Of a stretch of 64,000 bases of DNA, positions 40,364 to 49,902 are shown piece by piece (the first letter of the stretch is position 1; the number at the start of each line of letters is the position of its first letter). Source of the DNA: an uncultured Eubacteriales bacterium. Its GTDB lineage: Bacteria; Bacillota; Clostridia; Oscillospirales; Acutalibacteraceae. The notes beneath the pieces were generated by a model. The model searched no databases, was not told where the DNA came from, and saw nothing but the letters and a program-made list of their open reading frames with translations. The stretch spans positions 226,129-290,128 of the forward strand of contig CAKTVV010000001.1 of NCBI GenBank assembly GCA_934630515.1, read 5' to 3'. The translations under genes were made by a program, and so were the position numbers.

Positions 40364-41920
40364 TTACTTCTGCCCGGCGTCATCGATGGCAGCGGCGGCG
40401 GTGCTTGCCGCCGGGGCTTTTTTCGCCTTGTGGGATTCCGGCAGCCGGCCGTACAGCGCCGTATTCTCCCGGATGATCTGCGCCAGCCAGTCGTTGATGC
40501 AGCCCTCTCCGATGCGCCACTGCCAGTTGCTGCCGCCCAAGGTGGCGGGGGTGTTGATGCGGGCTTCGCTGCCCAGTCCCATGAAATCCTGCATCATGAG
40601 GATCGCCGTATCCGCCACGCTCATCAGCGCCGCCCGGATCATCGCCCAGTTGAACCCCTCCCCATCGTCCACATGGAGATACCGGCGGGCAAACGCCACC
40701 TCCGCCGGAGCGGCGGTGTGAGTCCAGCCCATGATGGTGTCGTTATCGTGGGTGCCGGTATACACCACACAGTGGCGGGGGTACCGATAGGGCAGATATT
40801 CGCTGTCCCCGGCAGGGTCAAAGGCGAATTGCAGCACCTTCATACCCGGATAGCCGCTGTCCGCCAGCAGCTGCCGCACCGCGGGGGTCAAAAAGCCCAG
40901 ATCCTCCGCAATGATGGGCAGCGGGCCGCCGTGATCCTCCTCCAGTGCCCGGAACAGCTCCATGCCGGGGCCCTGCCGCCACACGCCCTTTTTGGCGTTG
41001 ACCGCCCCGTAGGGGATACAGTAGTAGGACTCAAAGCCCCGGAAATGATCGATGCGCACCACATCGTAGAGCGCCAGCGTGCGGCGCATCCGCTGCCGCC
41101 ACCAGCGGTAGGGGGTCGGCTCCCGGCGCATCTGCGCCCAGTTATATACCGGCATGCCCCACAGCTGACCGTCCTCGGTGAACGCATCCGGCGGGCAGCC
41201 CGCTACCACCCGGGGCAGCAGCTCTTCATCCAGATCGAACTGCTCCGGATCCGCCCATACATCGGCGCTGTCATCCGCCACATAGATGGGCATATCCCCG
41301 ATAATCTGCACCCCATGGGCATGGGCGTAGGCCTTCAGAGCGTCCCACTGCCGGTAGAATTCAAATTGAACGAACCGATAGAACGCCAGCCGCTGTGCAT
41401 GCTGCTGCCGGAACTCCGCCAGCGCCCGGGGCTGGCGCAGCCTCAGGGGCTTCTCCCACTCCCGCCAGCCGGCACCGCCATGGGCGTCCTTGAGCGCCAT
41501 AAACAGCGCATAATCCTCCAGCCAGTCCGCCTGATCCCGGCAGAACCGGGCATGCTCCTCCCCCGGCGTGAAGCGGGCAAACGCCCGCTCCAGCAGCGGC
41601 AGGCGATGGTCATACAGCTTGCCGTAGTCCACCCGCCCGGGATCGCTGCCCAGCTCCGCCCGGTCGCATTCCGCCCGCTCCAGCAGCCCCGCCTCGATCA
41701 GGCGCTCCAGATCGATGAAATACGGATTGCCCGCCGCCGAAGAAAAGGACTGATAGGGCGAATCCCCGAAATGGGTAGGATTCAGCGGCAGCAGCTGCCA
41801 ATAGCGCTGCCCTGCCGCCTCCAGAAAATCGATAAAATGATAGGCTTCCTTGCCCAGAGTGCCGATGCCGTATTTCCCCGGCAGGGAAAACACCGGCATC
41901 AGGATTCCGCTGGTACGCAT
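40364..41920 (-). CDS. malQ: 4-alpha-glucanotransferase
   Basis: GH77 amylomaltase, disproportionates maltodextrins in the cytoplasm. The 518-residue product shows the family landmarks: N-terminal SGILMPVFSLPGKYGIGTLG, YWQLLPLNPTHFGDSPYQSF, the nucleophile region DVVRIDHFRGFESYYCIPYG, the acid/base region LPIIAEDLGFLTPAVRQLLA and YTGTHDNDTIMGW. AGGAG lies eight bases before the ATG at 41920. It is 33 bases after the metallophosphoesterase gene and likely in its operon. It suggests starch or glycogen use besides the glycan loci on either side. Confidence 0.96.
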   Translation of the reverse strand: MRTSGILMPVFSLPGKYGIGTLGKEAYHFIDFLEAAGQRYWQLLPLNPTHFGDSPYQSFSSAAGNPYFIDLERLIEAGLLERAECDRAELGSDPGRVDYGKLYDHRLPLLERAFARFTPGEEHARFCRDQADWLEDYALFMALKDAHGGAGWREWEKPLRLRQPRALAEFRQQHAQRLAFYRFVQFEFYRQWDALKAYAHAHGVQIIGDMPIYVADDSADVWADPEQFDLDEELLPRVVAGCPPDAFTEDGQLWGMPVYNWAQMRREPTPYRWWRQRMRRTLALYDVVRIDHFRGFESYYCIPYGAVNAKKGVWRQGPGMELFRALEEDHGGPLPIIAEDLGFLTPAVRQLLADSGYPGMKVLQFAFDPAGDSEYLPYRYPRHCVVYTGTHDNDTIMGWTHTAAPAEVAFARRYLHVDDGEGFNWAMIRAALMSVADTAILMMQDFMGLGSEARINTPATLGGSNWQWRIGEGCINDWLAQIIRENTALYGRLPESHKAKKAPAASTAAAAIDDAGQK

Positions 41921-41953
41921 GATGACCACTCCTTTATGTTGATGAACGCTGCC

Positions 41954-42742
41954 TCACTCCCCGGCGGGCAGCAGCAGCAGCAGAGGCAGGTGGGGCGGAT
42001 TGGCGATGCGCAGCGGGACAGAGCTGTTGCCCAGACCACGGCTCACCACCATGGTGGTGAGCCCCTCCCGGTATACTCCGTCGGTATAAGCGGGCAGAAC
42101 CCCCTGGCCGGGCGCATATACCCCCCGTCCATGCACCCGGATCTGTCCCCCGTGGGCGTGCCCGCAGACGACCAGATTCCATCGCGCCTTTTGATAATAG
42201 GAAAAATAGTCCGGCTTATGCGCCAGTGCGATCGCCGGCTGCCCGCTGACCGCCAGCGGACGGGGGCAGCGGTGTCCCATGCCAAACAGCCGCAGCGTCG
42301 CCCCGTCCTTTTCCCAGTCGGCGTAGCTGTCGCACAGGTAGTGTACCCCACATTCCGTGAGGAGCTGCCCATACAGCGGCTCCCGTCCCAGCCGCAGCTC
42401 GTGGTTGCCGGGGATCGCAAAGCAGGGGGCGATCGCCGCCAGCGCCTTAGCCAGCCGCCGCAGCCCGGCGGCATCAAAATCGGTGTAGCTGTTGGTCAGA
42501 TCGCCGGGCAGAAAGATGGCGTCGGGGCGCTGAAGCGCCACGCAGTTGATCAGCCGGGTCAGCCGCACGGCGTTGTCCGGCAGATGCACATCCGCCACCA
42601 CCGCCACCCGGGCGCCGCAAAAGGCGGCGGGCAGCCGGGGCAAAAACACCGGAATCGGCTCCACCTGGGGCGCTCCCCAAGGGATCTGCACCGCCATGGC
42701 GGTATGCAGCAGCTTTTTGGATCGCTTCGGCTGAATTTCCAC
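41954..42742 (-). CDS. Metallophosphoesterase (YkuE-like)
   Basis: A 262-residue calcineurin-like phosphoesterase: VAVVADVHLPDNAVRL (about 43-58), FLPGDLTNSYTDFD (about 72-85), IPGNHELRLG (about 108-117), VVCGHAHGGQIRVHGRG (about 195-211). The N-terminus lacks a clear membrane helix, unlike many YkuE-type proteins. The start is a GTG seven bases after AAGGGGG; the frame runs 62 codons further up over the promoter and is not used. An extended -10 (TGG-TACACT, plus 42768-42773) lies 26 bases before the GTG. First gene before malQ; substrate unknown. Confidence 0.85.
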   Translation of the reverse strand: MEIQPKRSKKLLHTAMAVQIPWGAPQVEPIPVFLPRLPAAFCGARVAVVADVHLPDNAVRLTRLINCVALQRPDAIFLPGDLTNSYTDFDAAGLRRLAKALAAIAPCFAIPGNHELRLGREPLYGQLLTECGVHYLCDSYADWEKDGATLRLFGMGHRCPRPLAVSGQPAIALAHKPDYFSYYQKARWNLVVCGHAHGGQIRVHGRGVYAPGQGVLPAYTDGVYREGLTTMVVSRGLGNSSVPLRIANPPHLPLLLLLPAGE

Positions 42743-42895
42743 GGAATCACCCCCTTGAACAGATCTTAGTGTACCACAATTGTCGGCAAAATAAAAGCAG
42801 AAGATTCGTTTTCGGTCGGGAAATACGAAGAAAGACCGGATCGCTCCCCGACAGCCGCTTTGCCTGCGGTCCTCTGCGCTCCCCGCATTTTCGGC

Positions 42896-42946
42896 AAAAC
42901 GAAACAGAGACACCACCGCCGGAAGCACCCGGTCGGTGTGTCTCTG
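42896..42946 (-). terminator. Terminator after the frameshifted membrane-protein gene
   Basis: Minus strand CAGAGACACACCG pairs with CGGTGGTGTCTCTG, followed by TTTCGTTTTG, 20 bases beyond the second stop codon. Confidence 0.65.
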
Positions 42947-42966
42947 ATTGGAGCCCCGGCGGTTTC

Positions 42967-43636
42967 TCAGATCCCGACGGCTGCTCCCAAAGCGGCTCTC
43001 TTCGGATGACCGCCCGATCCGGCAAACGGATCGGCGCCCGTGCCGATCTGCACAGACAGCTGCTCCGCCGCCGCAGACAGCGCCTTTTCCGGCTCCTGCC
43101 GATCACAAAACAGGACAAAACGGCAGCATACCGTACCGTTCACAAGAGAGACATCATACCGATTGCGGTAATTGGGCTTGCCTTTCGCCTGTTCACAATC
43201 GGTATAGTCGGCATACAGGTAGCCTTTGCTATGAAACCAACCATAGCCGAGCGTAATCCAGAACGGAGGAATACCGGTGATCGCCCGTCAGGGCGGCGGC
43301 ATTTTCTCCGCTCAGCGCTACATATGAGCCCCGATATTGCTGTGCTTCCTCCTGAAAATACCGGGTAAGCTCCCGGGCTCTTTGCTCCGTGACCGGCTCT
43401 GCATAATAGACGACGATCGCCCGAAGCCCTTTCCGCTGAATGGTCATTTCTCCCTCGACCGTTTCCCCGGGAACCGGTAAGCCGGCGGCGATCTCCTGCA
43501 AAAGCGCCCCATCCGGCTGCATAGGCTCACAAGCGCTTCGGCTGTCATCCCATTTCAGCAGACCGATCGAAAGCGCCGTCAGAAGCACGAGCAGCCAAAC
43601 CAGCGCCGTCCTTATCCCATGTCCTCCATGCGTCAT
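42967..43636 (-). pseudogene. Membrane-anchored protein gene with an apparent frameshift
   Basis: The first part (start 43636 after GGGGGAAAGCT; stop at 43229-43231) gives 135 residues: one membrane helix (ALVWLLVLLTALSIGLLKW), then a secreted domain (TVEGEMTIQRKGLRAIVVYY). From about 43300 another frame takes over and reads well as protein down to a stop at 42967-42969 (FWITLGYGWFHSKGYLYADY, TDCEQAKGKPNYRNRYDVSL, NGTVCCRFVLFCDRQEPEKA). A single gene of about 220 codons broken by one frame change near 43280-43320 explains both, since the promoter (43697-43726) and the terminator (42905-42946) bracket the pair. It may be a real mutation, a programmed shift or a sequencing error. Function unknown. 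Confidence 0.6.
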
Positions 43637-43696
43637 AGCTTTCCCCCGTATGGCGTTTTTTATCCGTACCCTATGGAGATCCGCCCATAAAATAGC

Positions 43697-43726
43697 AGTA
43701 TAGCACAGAGCACGCCATACTGTCAA
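43697..43726 (-). promoter_or_regulatory. Promoter of the frameshifted membrane-protein gene
   Basis: Minus strand TTGACA (43721-43726), 18-base spacer, TATACT (43697-43702) preceded by TGC; 61 bases before the ATG. Confidence 0.75.
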
Positions 43727-43902
43727 TTTCCGATGAAGACCCGGTGAAAGCCGTAGGCTCCACCGGGGCAGGGGGCTATGGAGCTGGACCGCTCTGCAGA
43801 ATACCGGATCGCAGAGCGTCCTCCTGTTTCTGCGGATCGTCGGCACCCAGCGCCGCCATCGACACCCCAATGACGGATGTCCCGCCGCATCGCCATGCCT
43901 GC

Positions 43903-43940
43903 AAAAGCTACGCCCGGAGCAATGACTGCTCCGGGCGTAG
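43903..43940 (-). terminator. Terminator of the second carbohydrate operon
   Basis: Minus strand CTACGCCCGGAGC pairs with GCTCCGGGCGTAG (13 bp, 7-base loop), followed by CTTTTGC. It lies 20 bases beyond the stop of the 1440-residue protein. Confidence 0.85.
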
Positions 43941-43959
43941 GTCTGCCATAGACAGCTGT

Positions 43960-46900
43960 TTAGCGGGCGATATAGGATACCTCGCCCAGCCACACGGTGA
44001 CCGGAGAGCCGGTGTTGACCCCCATATCCCCGTTTTCATTACCGAAGATCGCCAGCTGCAAGCCCGACAGGCAGCCATCGGCACCCAGCGCTGCCTCCAG
44101 CGCCTCCCGGGATACCGTCAGCTCGTTCCATCCGCTGTGCAGCTCCGTGAATACCCCCAGCTTGCCGCTGCCGCCATACGGATACAGCACCACCCGCTTG
44201 ACCGACGCATCCAGCCGGATGCGCAGAGTCACGGTCTCCAGCTGTGCCACGGACACGCTCTCCGGGAACTCCACCACCACCCCGGCACACACATAGCCAT
44301 AGGTCATATCCAGCCGTACCGCCTGCTCCGTCTCGTCGTATGCCGCCGCAAAGGAGTCGGACTCATACCATTCCATGCCGCCGGGGGTGTCCTTGCCGTT
44401 GTTGTGGACCAGCGCCGTATAGCCGGCGTCGAAATCCGCCAGCGTACCGGGCTGCAGCTCCATATCCTGTGCCTGCAGCGCCGTATACGCCGAATCGGCG
44501 GTGGTCTCGTTATCGCCGTTGGCCTTGACCCGATAGAGGATCAGCCGATCCGGCGGCAACCCGGTGAGCGCCGTGATGTCCACCGTGGTCTGCGCTCCGG
44601 TGCAGGCGACGATATATTCAACGCCGTTAATGCACACCGTATAGCTTCCGGGGAGACGGGCGGCGGAGAGCCGCAGCTTGCGGTCGTCATAGACCACCTG
44701 CGGCGTGGGCAGCGTCTCCAGCGAGGAGTACACCACCTCATTGCTGACGCCGGGCAGCACATCCGGGTCGTCAGACACCGCCCGGACCGTCACCCGGAAC
44801 ACGCCCGTTCCCAGCTCGCTGAGATCGATGACGCAGGCGGTCCCCACCGGGAAGCAGGTACCATCGACATACACCTCATACCCCGAGGCGCCCGGCACCG
44901 GAGACCACGAGAGAGTATCGCCGGATAATGTCACCACCGGCGCCGTCAGCCGCCGCAGCGGACGGATCGTCCCCAGACAGGCGGTGATGGCGGTCCCCTG
45001 CCCGACGCCCGGAGTCAGCGCCTCGGTCGTATACAGCGCCAGCTGCAGACCGGACAGGCTGCCCTCAGCACCCAGCGCTGCCACCAGCGCCTCATGGGGG
45101 ATCACCAGCTCATTCCAGCCGGAATGCAGCTCGGTGGCGAACAGCAGCGTCGCCGAGGAGCCGTAGGGATACAGCTTCACCGCCCGCACCGTATCATCCA
45201 GCCACAGCCGCACCAGCACGTCCGGCAGCTGCGCCACGGCGGCAGACTGCGCAAACCGCTCCACCACACCGGCGCAGACATATCCCTGGATCAGCTCCAG
45301 CCGGATACCGCCCTTTTCCGCATCGAAGACAGCGTTAAAGCCGTCGGACTCATACCATTCCATGCCGCCGGGGGCGTCCTTTCCATTGTTATAGATGAGA
45401 TAGGTAAATGCCGCCCGGTCGTTATCCGCCAGCGCCGTGCCGGTGTTGACCACCGCCACGCAGCGCACCGGCTCCGAATCGGCGAGGTCAGCGCCGTTGC
45501 CCAGCGCCCGGATCTCCACCACCTCACCGGTCAGTCCGCTATAGCGGGTATCCCCGGCGGCGGCAAACAATTCTTGTCCGTCGGAGAGGATCCGATAGCC
45601 GGTCGCCCCCTCCACCGGCTCCCAGTAGAGTGTGCCGTCCTCATAGCGTACTCCGGCGGGCGCTGCCAGCTGCACCTTACGGGCAACAGCGGTAACGGCG
45701 CCCAGCGAGACCGACATGGTTCTGCCCTGATCGGTGCCAAATGCCGTCCCCTCCGGCGAGCCATAAAACGCCAGCTGTAAGCCCATCAACGTATCGCCGC
45801 CGTCGGCGCCCCGCAGACTGGCCTTGGGGATCGTCAGCGTGTTCCAGCCGGGCTGCAGCTCGGTATACTTACCCAGCACCTGCGTGTCGCTGCCGCCATA
45901 GGGGAACAGGAGCACCCGGCTCACCGAGCCGTCCAGCTTCACCCGCACCTGCACCGACTCGACCCCGGCGAGCGCCGCCGGCTGCGGAAACCGCAGCACC
46001 ACCCCGGCGCACACATACCCATGGGTCAGGGTCAGATCCAGACAGGTCTCGGCGCTATTGTAGCGGACGGCAAATGCGTCGCTGTTATACCAAGGCATTC
46101 CGCCGGGCGCCTCGGCGCCGTTATTCCACACCAGATAGCGATAATAGTCGGCGTCATTGCCGGACAGATAGCCGGGCGCCGCATGGGCATTCACATACAC
46201 CGCCATCTCGGAATCCCAGCCGGTGATGCCGTCGCCCAGCGCCGTCACCCGCAGCAGCTTGCCGCCGGTGACCGTGTATGCCGGGGTCTTGACCACCGTC
46301 TGTCTGCCGTCCTCGACCACCCGGTAGCCGACGGCGCCCGCCACCGCATTCCATGTGAGCCGATCACCGGTCAGGGTCAGCGCTTGGGGAGCGGCCAGCG
46401 GCCTTGCATTGGTGACAGCACCCAGCAGCACCGTCACCGGCTCCCCCTGCCGATAGCCCTGCCGCAGCTCGACAGAGCTGTAGAAGGCCAGCTGCAGACC
46501 GGCCAGCGTCTCCTCCCGATAGGCGGCGGTCAGCGCCGCCCGGGATACGGTCAGCGTGTTCCACCCGGCCTGCAGATCGGTATAAGTGCCCAGCGTGCCG
46601 TCGGAGCCATAGCCGTACAGCTTCACCGCCCGGACAGCGCTATCCAGATGCACCCGCACCACCAGCGTATCCAGCTCGGCGGTCTTCACCGGCCGGGGGA
46701 ACTGCATGACCGCCCCGGCGCACACATAGCCAAACTGCATATCCAGCCGCACCGCCTTTTGAGCGGCGTCAAAGGAGGCGGCGAAGGAATCCGCCTCGTA
46801 CCATGTCATGCCGCCCTGCACGCCGTCGCCGTTGTTCCACACCAGCTCGGTGTAATAGGGCTGATCGTTTTCCGACAGGTATCCGGCAGGAACGGCAGCG

Positions 46901-48282
46901 TGGACATATACAGCATCGTCGGAATCCAGCGTCGTCAGACCGTTGCCCAGCGCCCGCACCTTATGGACCGTGCCGGTTCCGGCAAGGGAGGTCGTCCCCG
47001 CCGCCAGCGTATGCTCCTTGCCATCCACCGTCACCCGGTAGCCGACAGCACCCTCCACCGCCGTCCAGCGCAGGGTACCGTCCTGCGCCGTCACCCCGGT
47101 CGGGGTCACCAGCGGCGTCGCCACCGTGACGGAGGCTAAGTAAATATCCGAGCTCTTCTGGGAGGACTGGCGGGTCAGACCAAACTGGAGACTGCGCAGC
47201 ACCCCATCGTCATCCGCATAGTGCACCTCCCGCAGCGCTGCGGCATCGATGACCGCCGTCGTCCACTGACCCGGCTCCAGATCGAAATACCGTGCCACGC
47301 TGGAGGACTGCGCCTCGACGTAGTTCCCCGCCAGCGTCAGCCGTCCGTTGGTGGCCTCATCGTCCACCCGGAACCGAATGACGATCTTGCGGTCGCCCAG
47401 CTCCTGTATGCGGATGGGGCGGGCAAGATATACCTTTGCCACCGCATAGCCGGAGGGGCTGTAGTCCATGGTGATCCGCAGCACACCGGTCTCGCCGCCG
47501 TATTCGGGCTGATATTCCTCGCTCACGGCGCCGGTCCACCACTGGTTGATGAATCCGGAGCTCACCAGATTCACATAGCCCTCGTCATCGAAGGAGGACA
47601 GATAGTCGGCAGGCAGCCGGGAGTCCTGCCAGTGGCGGTCCTTGGCACGCCAGGTGCAGGCGGCGTCGGCGGCGTTGCCGTATTTGTCCTCGGCGTGGAT
47701 CTGCAGCTCATACCGCCCCGCCCTTTCCGGCACAAAGGCACCGGTCATCTGGTTATAGGAGGTCTCCGTTCCCTCGAACAGCAGCTTAATATAGCTTTTC
47801 TGATAATCGATGGGCGAGGCATCCACGAAATTCACCGCCGGGATGGAGTATTCCTTGTCCGTCTCGTCCAGAAACACGTCATAGGGCACGGCGCCGATCT
47901 CGATCTGCGGCGCCACGGTATCCGCCACCGTAAAGCTGCGGGTCGCCTCGGCGCTGCCGGCCGTGCAGCGCACCGTCCACTGCCCCACGCTGTCGCAGGG
48001 CGCCACCGGATAGGCGCTTTCCAGCACCGTGTCCGTCTCATTGGTGAAGGTATAGGTCACTGCGGCGTTTTTCTGCCGGATACCCAGCCGGTTGACGACA
48101 TAAGCCCGGGGCAGCAGCTGCTCGGTGCCGTATTCAAACACCGTGCCGTCCTTGAACTCCGAGGCAAAGACCATACGGCTGCCGGTACACAGCAGCAGGA
48201 GCACCGCAGCCAGCACCGCAGCCGCCCCCAGAGCGGCAAGCAGCAGGAGCCCCCGGCGTTTGCTGATCGTCAAGCGTCTCAC
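43960..48282 (-). CDS. Membrane-anchored multi-module glycan-binding-like protein
   Basis: A 1440-residue protein with an N-terminal membrane helix (GLLLLAALGAAAVLAAVLLLL) and a huge extracellular part. Order: Ig-like start (ENDTDTV-type strands, VADTVAPQIEIG), a jelly-roll around 190-380 (GYVNLVSSGFINQWWTGAVS), then four copies of a beta module of about 170-200 residues marked by WNNG..GGMxWYxxDxF, GYVCAGxVxxFP and TxLxxGWNxLxxxxxAL, interleaved with FN3-like units (TLSWSPVPGASGYEVYVDG). No catalytic motif is seen; the modules resemble carbohydrate-binding domains. The GTG start overlaps the stop of the solute-binding protein gene (GTGA); a TTG three codons on, eight bases after AAAGGG, is an alternative. 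Last gene of the second carbohydrate operon. Confidence 0.8.
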   Translation of the reverse strand: MRRLTISKRRGLLLLAALGAAAVLAAVLLLLCTGSRMVFASEFKDGTVFEYGTEQLLPRAYVVNRLGIRQKNAAVTYTFTNETDTVLESAYPVAPCDSVGQWTVRCTAGSAEATRSFTVADTVAPQIEIGAVPYDVFLDETDKEYSIPAVNFVDASPIDYQKSYIKLLFEGTETSYNQMTGAFVPERAGRYELQIHAEDKYGNAADAACTWRAKDRHWQDSRLPADYLSSFDDEGYVNLVSSGFINQWWTGAVSEEYQPEYGGETGVLRITMDYSPSGYAVAKVYLARPIRIQELGDRKIVIRFRVDDEATNGRLTLAGNYVEAQSSSVARYFDLEPGQWTTAVIDAAALREVHYADDDGVLRSLQFGLTRQSSQKSSDIYLASVTVATPLVTPTGVTAQDGTLRWTAVEGAVGYRVTVDGKEHTLAAGTTSLAGTGTVHKVRALGNGLTTLDSDDAVYVHAAVPAGYLSENDQPYYTELVWNNGDGVQGGMTWYEADSFAASFDAAQKAVRLDMQFGYVCAGAVMQFPRPVKTAELDTLVVRVHLDSAVRAVKLYGYGSDGTLGTYTDLQAGWNTLTVSRAALTAAYREETLAGLQLAFYSSVELRQGYRQGEPVTVLLGAVTNARPLAAPQALTLTGDRLTWNAVAGAVGYRVVEDGRQTVVKTPAYTVTGGKLLRVTALGDGITGWDSEMAVYVNAHAAPGYLSGNDADYYRYLVWNNGAEAPGGMPWYNSDAFAVRYNSAETCLDLTLTHGYVCAGVVLRFPQPAALAGVESVQVRVKLDGSVSRVLLFPYGGSDTQVLGKYTELQPGWNTLTIPKASLRGADGGDTLMGLQLAFYGSPEGTAFGTDQGRTMSVSLGAVTAVARKVQLAAPAGVRYEDGTLYWEPVEGATGYRILSDGQELFAAAGDTRYSGLTGEVVEIRALGNGADLADSEPVRCVAVVNTGTALADNDRAAFTYLIYNNGKDAPGGMEWYESDGFNAVFDAEKGGIRLELIQGYVCAGVVERFAQSAAVAQLPDVLVRLWLDDTVRAVKLYPYGSSATLLFATELHSGWNELVIPHEALVAALGAEGSLSGLQLALYTTEALTPGVGQGTAITACLGTIRPLRRLTAPVVTLSGDTLSWSPVPGASGYEVYVDGTCFPVGTACVIDLSELGTGVFRVTVRAVSDDPDVLPGVSNEVVYSSLETLPTPQVVYDDRKLRLSAARLPGSYTVCINGVEYIVACTGAQTTVDITALTGLPPDRLILYRVKANGDNETTADSAYTALQAQDMELQPGTLADFDAGYTALVHNNGKDTPGGMEWYESDSFAAAYDETEQAVRLDMTYGYVCAGVVVEFPESVSVAQLETVTLRIRLDASVKRVVLYPYGGSGKLGVFTELHSGWNELTVSREALEAALGADGCLSGLQLAIFGNENGDMGVNTGSPVTVWLGEVSYIAR

Positions 48283-49871
48283 CCTTTCATTTTGGTCTTG
48301 TAGCTCTCGATATACGTCTTCCACTGCGCCGTATCGTAGTGCGCCAGCGTCGCTCCGTAGATATCCGCCGGAGCGGTGGCGTTGCCGCCGAAGATGGTCT
48401 TAACGATATTCACGTTCGTGGACGCCTTATCGTAGCACCACTGGATGTCCACGATGCTTGCCATGGGATTATCCAGCCCGGACACATCCAGCACCACGCT
48501 GTCCTCCATCTTATCGTAAAGGCTCTGCACATAACCGGTGAACCGGAAGCCGTCGGCAGCGCTGGGCTTATACCCAAAGGGCAGGCGGCTCAGTCCGTTG
48601 GCGTTCTGGGCGGACAGCTTCTGCGCCCGGTCGGACGCCAGATAGCGGAGGAAGTCCTTGACCGCCTCGGCATTTTTGGTATTCTTGGGCACCACAAAGC
48701 TGCGGCAGCAGTTTTCGCACACCAGATTGCGTGCCTCCCGGATGATCGCAATATCCGCCTCGGACACGCCCGCCGGGGCGGCGCCCTTGCCGTCCACAAA
48801 ATCGATGACCTGCACCAGCGTCGCCTCATCGGGAATGGAGGGGGTGCGCCGGATGATGGCGCTGATGACCGGCATCTTGATGGCACGCAGCTCCTGCGGC
48901 TGCACGATGCCGTCCTGGATCAGATCCTCTACCTCATTCTCGATCCAGGCGCCAATATACATCATCGCCACCTTGGATTTGTTCATACCGTAGCCGCCGC
49001 CGTAAAACACCTGATCGGCGCCCTTGAACGCCAGACTGTCGCTGTCGCTGTAAAGATAGTGGTTCTTTTTGGTGCCCAGCTTATACGCCACCGCATACGC
49101 TTCCTCGATGGCGGTCTTATTCTGGGCGATGAACCGGGGAGAATCCTCCGCCAGCTTATAGCTGCCACCGTCCTGATAGTTGCCCCGGACATAGTTGCGG
49201 TAGCCCTCGACGCCGGTCATCTGGGCAAACCAGGTGGTGGTGAGATAGGAGGTGTAATCGCCCCCCTGCGTGTCCGCCAGTGCCGCCACCGTCAGGAAGG
49301 TCTGCTTGCTGAACAGATCGTCCCCCAACCGGAACAGCTCGTCGGTGGTGCGAGGCAGCTGGTAGTTGTCCGCCCCGTACACCTCGTCCAGAACGGTCTT
49401 GTTATAGACCCAGTTCCAGCCGGTGCGGGCGGTGGCGGGCAGCTGATAATGCCTGCCGTCCTCGTTATAGAAATCGTACACGCCCTCATCGCATTTATCC
49501 TTGATGAGCGTTTCCTCGCCGTACGCCTTGGCATCGTATACATCATCCAGCTCCAGCAGATAATCGGCGTTGCCGAACATGCCCACCTCGATCTGGTACA
49601 GGTCCGCCGAGGCGCTGCCGGAGAGAATATCCGACTGGGCGGTGGTGTTGTCATAGCTGGGAATCAGCTCGATATACACATCCTGGTTAATGGACATATA
49701 GTCCTCCGCCACCGCCTTGAGCCAGGCATCGCCATAGCCGCCGGCGTAATAGCTGAATTTCACCGTGGTGCTGCGGCTGCCCTTGTCGGTGGTGCCGCCA
49801 GCGCCGCCGCACCCCGCCAGACACCCCAGCAGCAACAGCGCCGCCAGCAGAAGAGAGATATGCTTCTTCAT
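48279..49871 (-). CDS. Sugar ABC transporter substrate-binding lipoprotein (second operon)
   Basis: A 530-residue lipoprotein (signal LLLAALLLLGCLAGCGG, Cys about 21) of the extracellular solute-binding family 1: VKFSYYAGGYGDAWLKAVAE, YIELIPSYDNTTAQSDILSG and ADLYQIEVGMFGNADYLLEL at the N-lobe, YQLPATARTGWNWVYNKTVL in the cleft region. It is somewhat longer than usual. AAAGGAG precedes the ATG by about ten bases. It is 31 bases after the MalG-type permease and is coupled to the multi-module protein downstream. Together with 49903-51670 it makes a complete importer minus the ATPase. Confidence 0.9.
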   Translation of the reverse strand: MKKHISLLLAALLLLGCLAGCGGAGGTTDKGSRSTTVKFSYYAGGYGDAWLKAVAEDYMSINQDVYIELIPSYDNTTAQSDILSGSASADLYQIEVGMFGNADYLLELDDVYDAKAYGEETLIKDKCDEGVYDFYNEDGRHYQLPATARTGWNWVYNKTVLDEVYGADNYQLPRTTDELFRLGDDLFSKQTFLTVAALADTQGGDYTSYLTTTWFAQMTGVEGYRNYVRGNYQDGGSYKLAEDSPRFIAQNKTAIEEAYAVAYKLGTKKNHYLYSDSDSLAFKGADQVFYGGGYGMNKSKVAMMYIGAWIENEVEDLIQDGIVQPQELRAIKMPVISAIIRRTPSIPDEATLVQVIDFVDGKGAAPAGVSEADIAIIREARNLVCENCCRSFVVPKNTKNAEAVKDFLRYLASDRAQKLSAQNANGLSRLPFGYKPSAADGFRFTGYVQSLYDKMEDSVVLDVSGLDNPMASIVDIQWCYDKASTNVNIVKTIFGGNATAPADIYGATLAHYDTAQWKTYIESYKTKMKG

Positions 49872-49902
49872 GGAAATACGCTCCTTTCATCCATCGCCCA
49901 GC

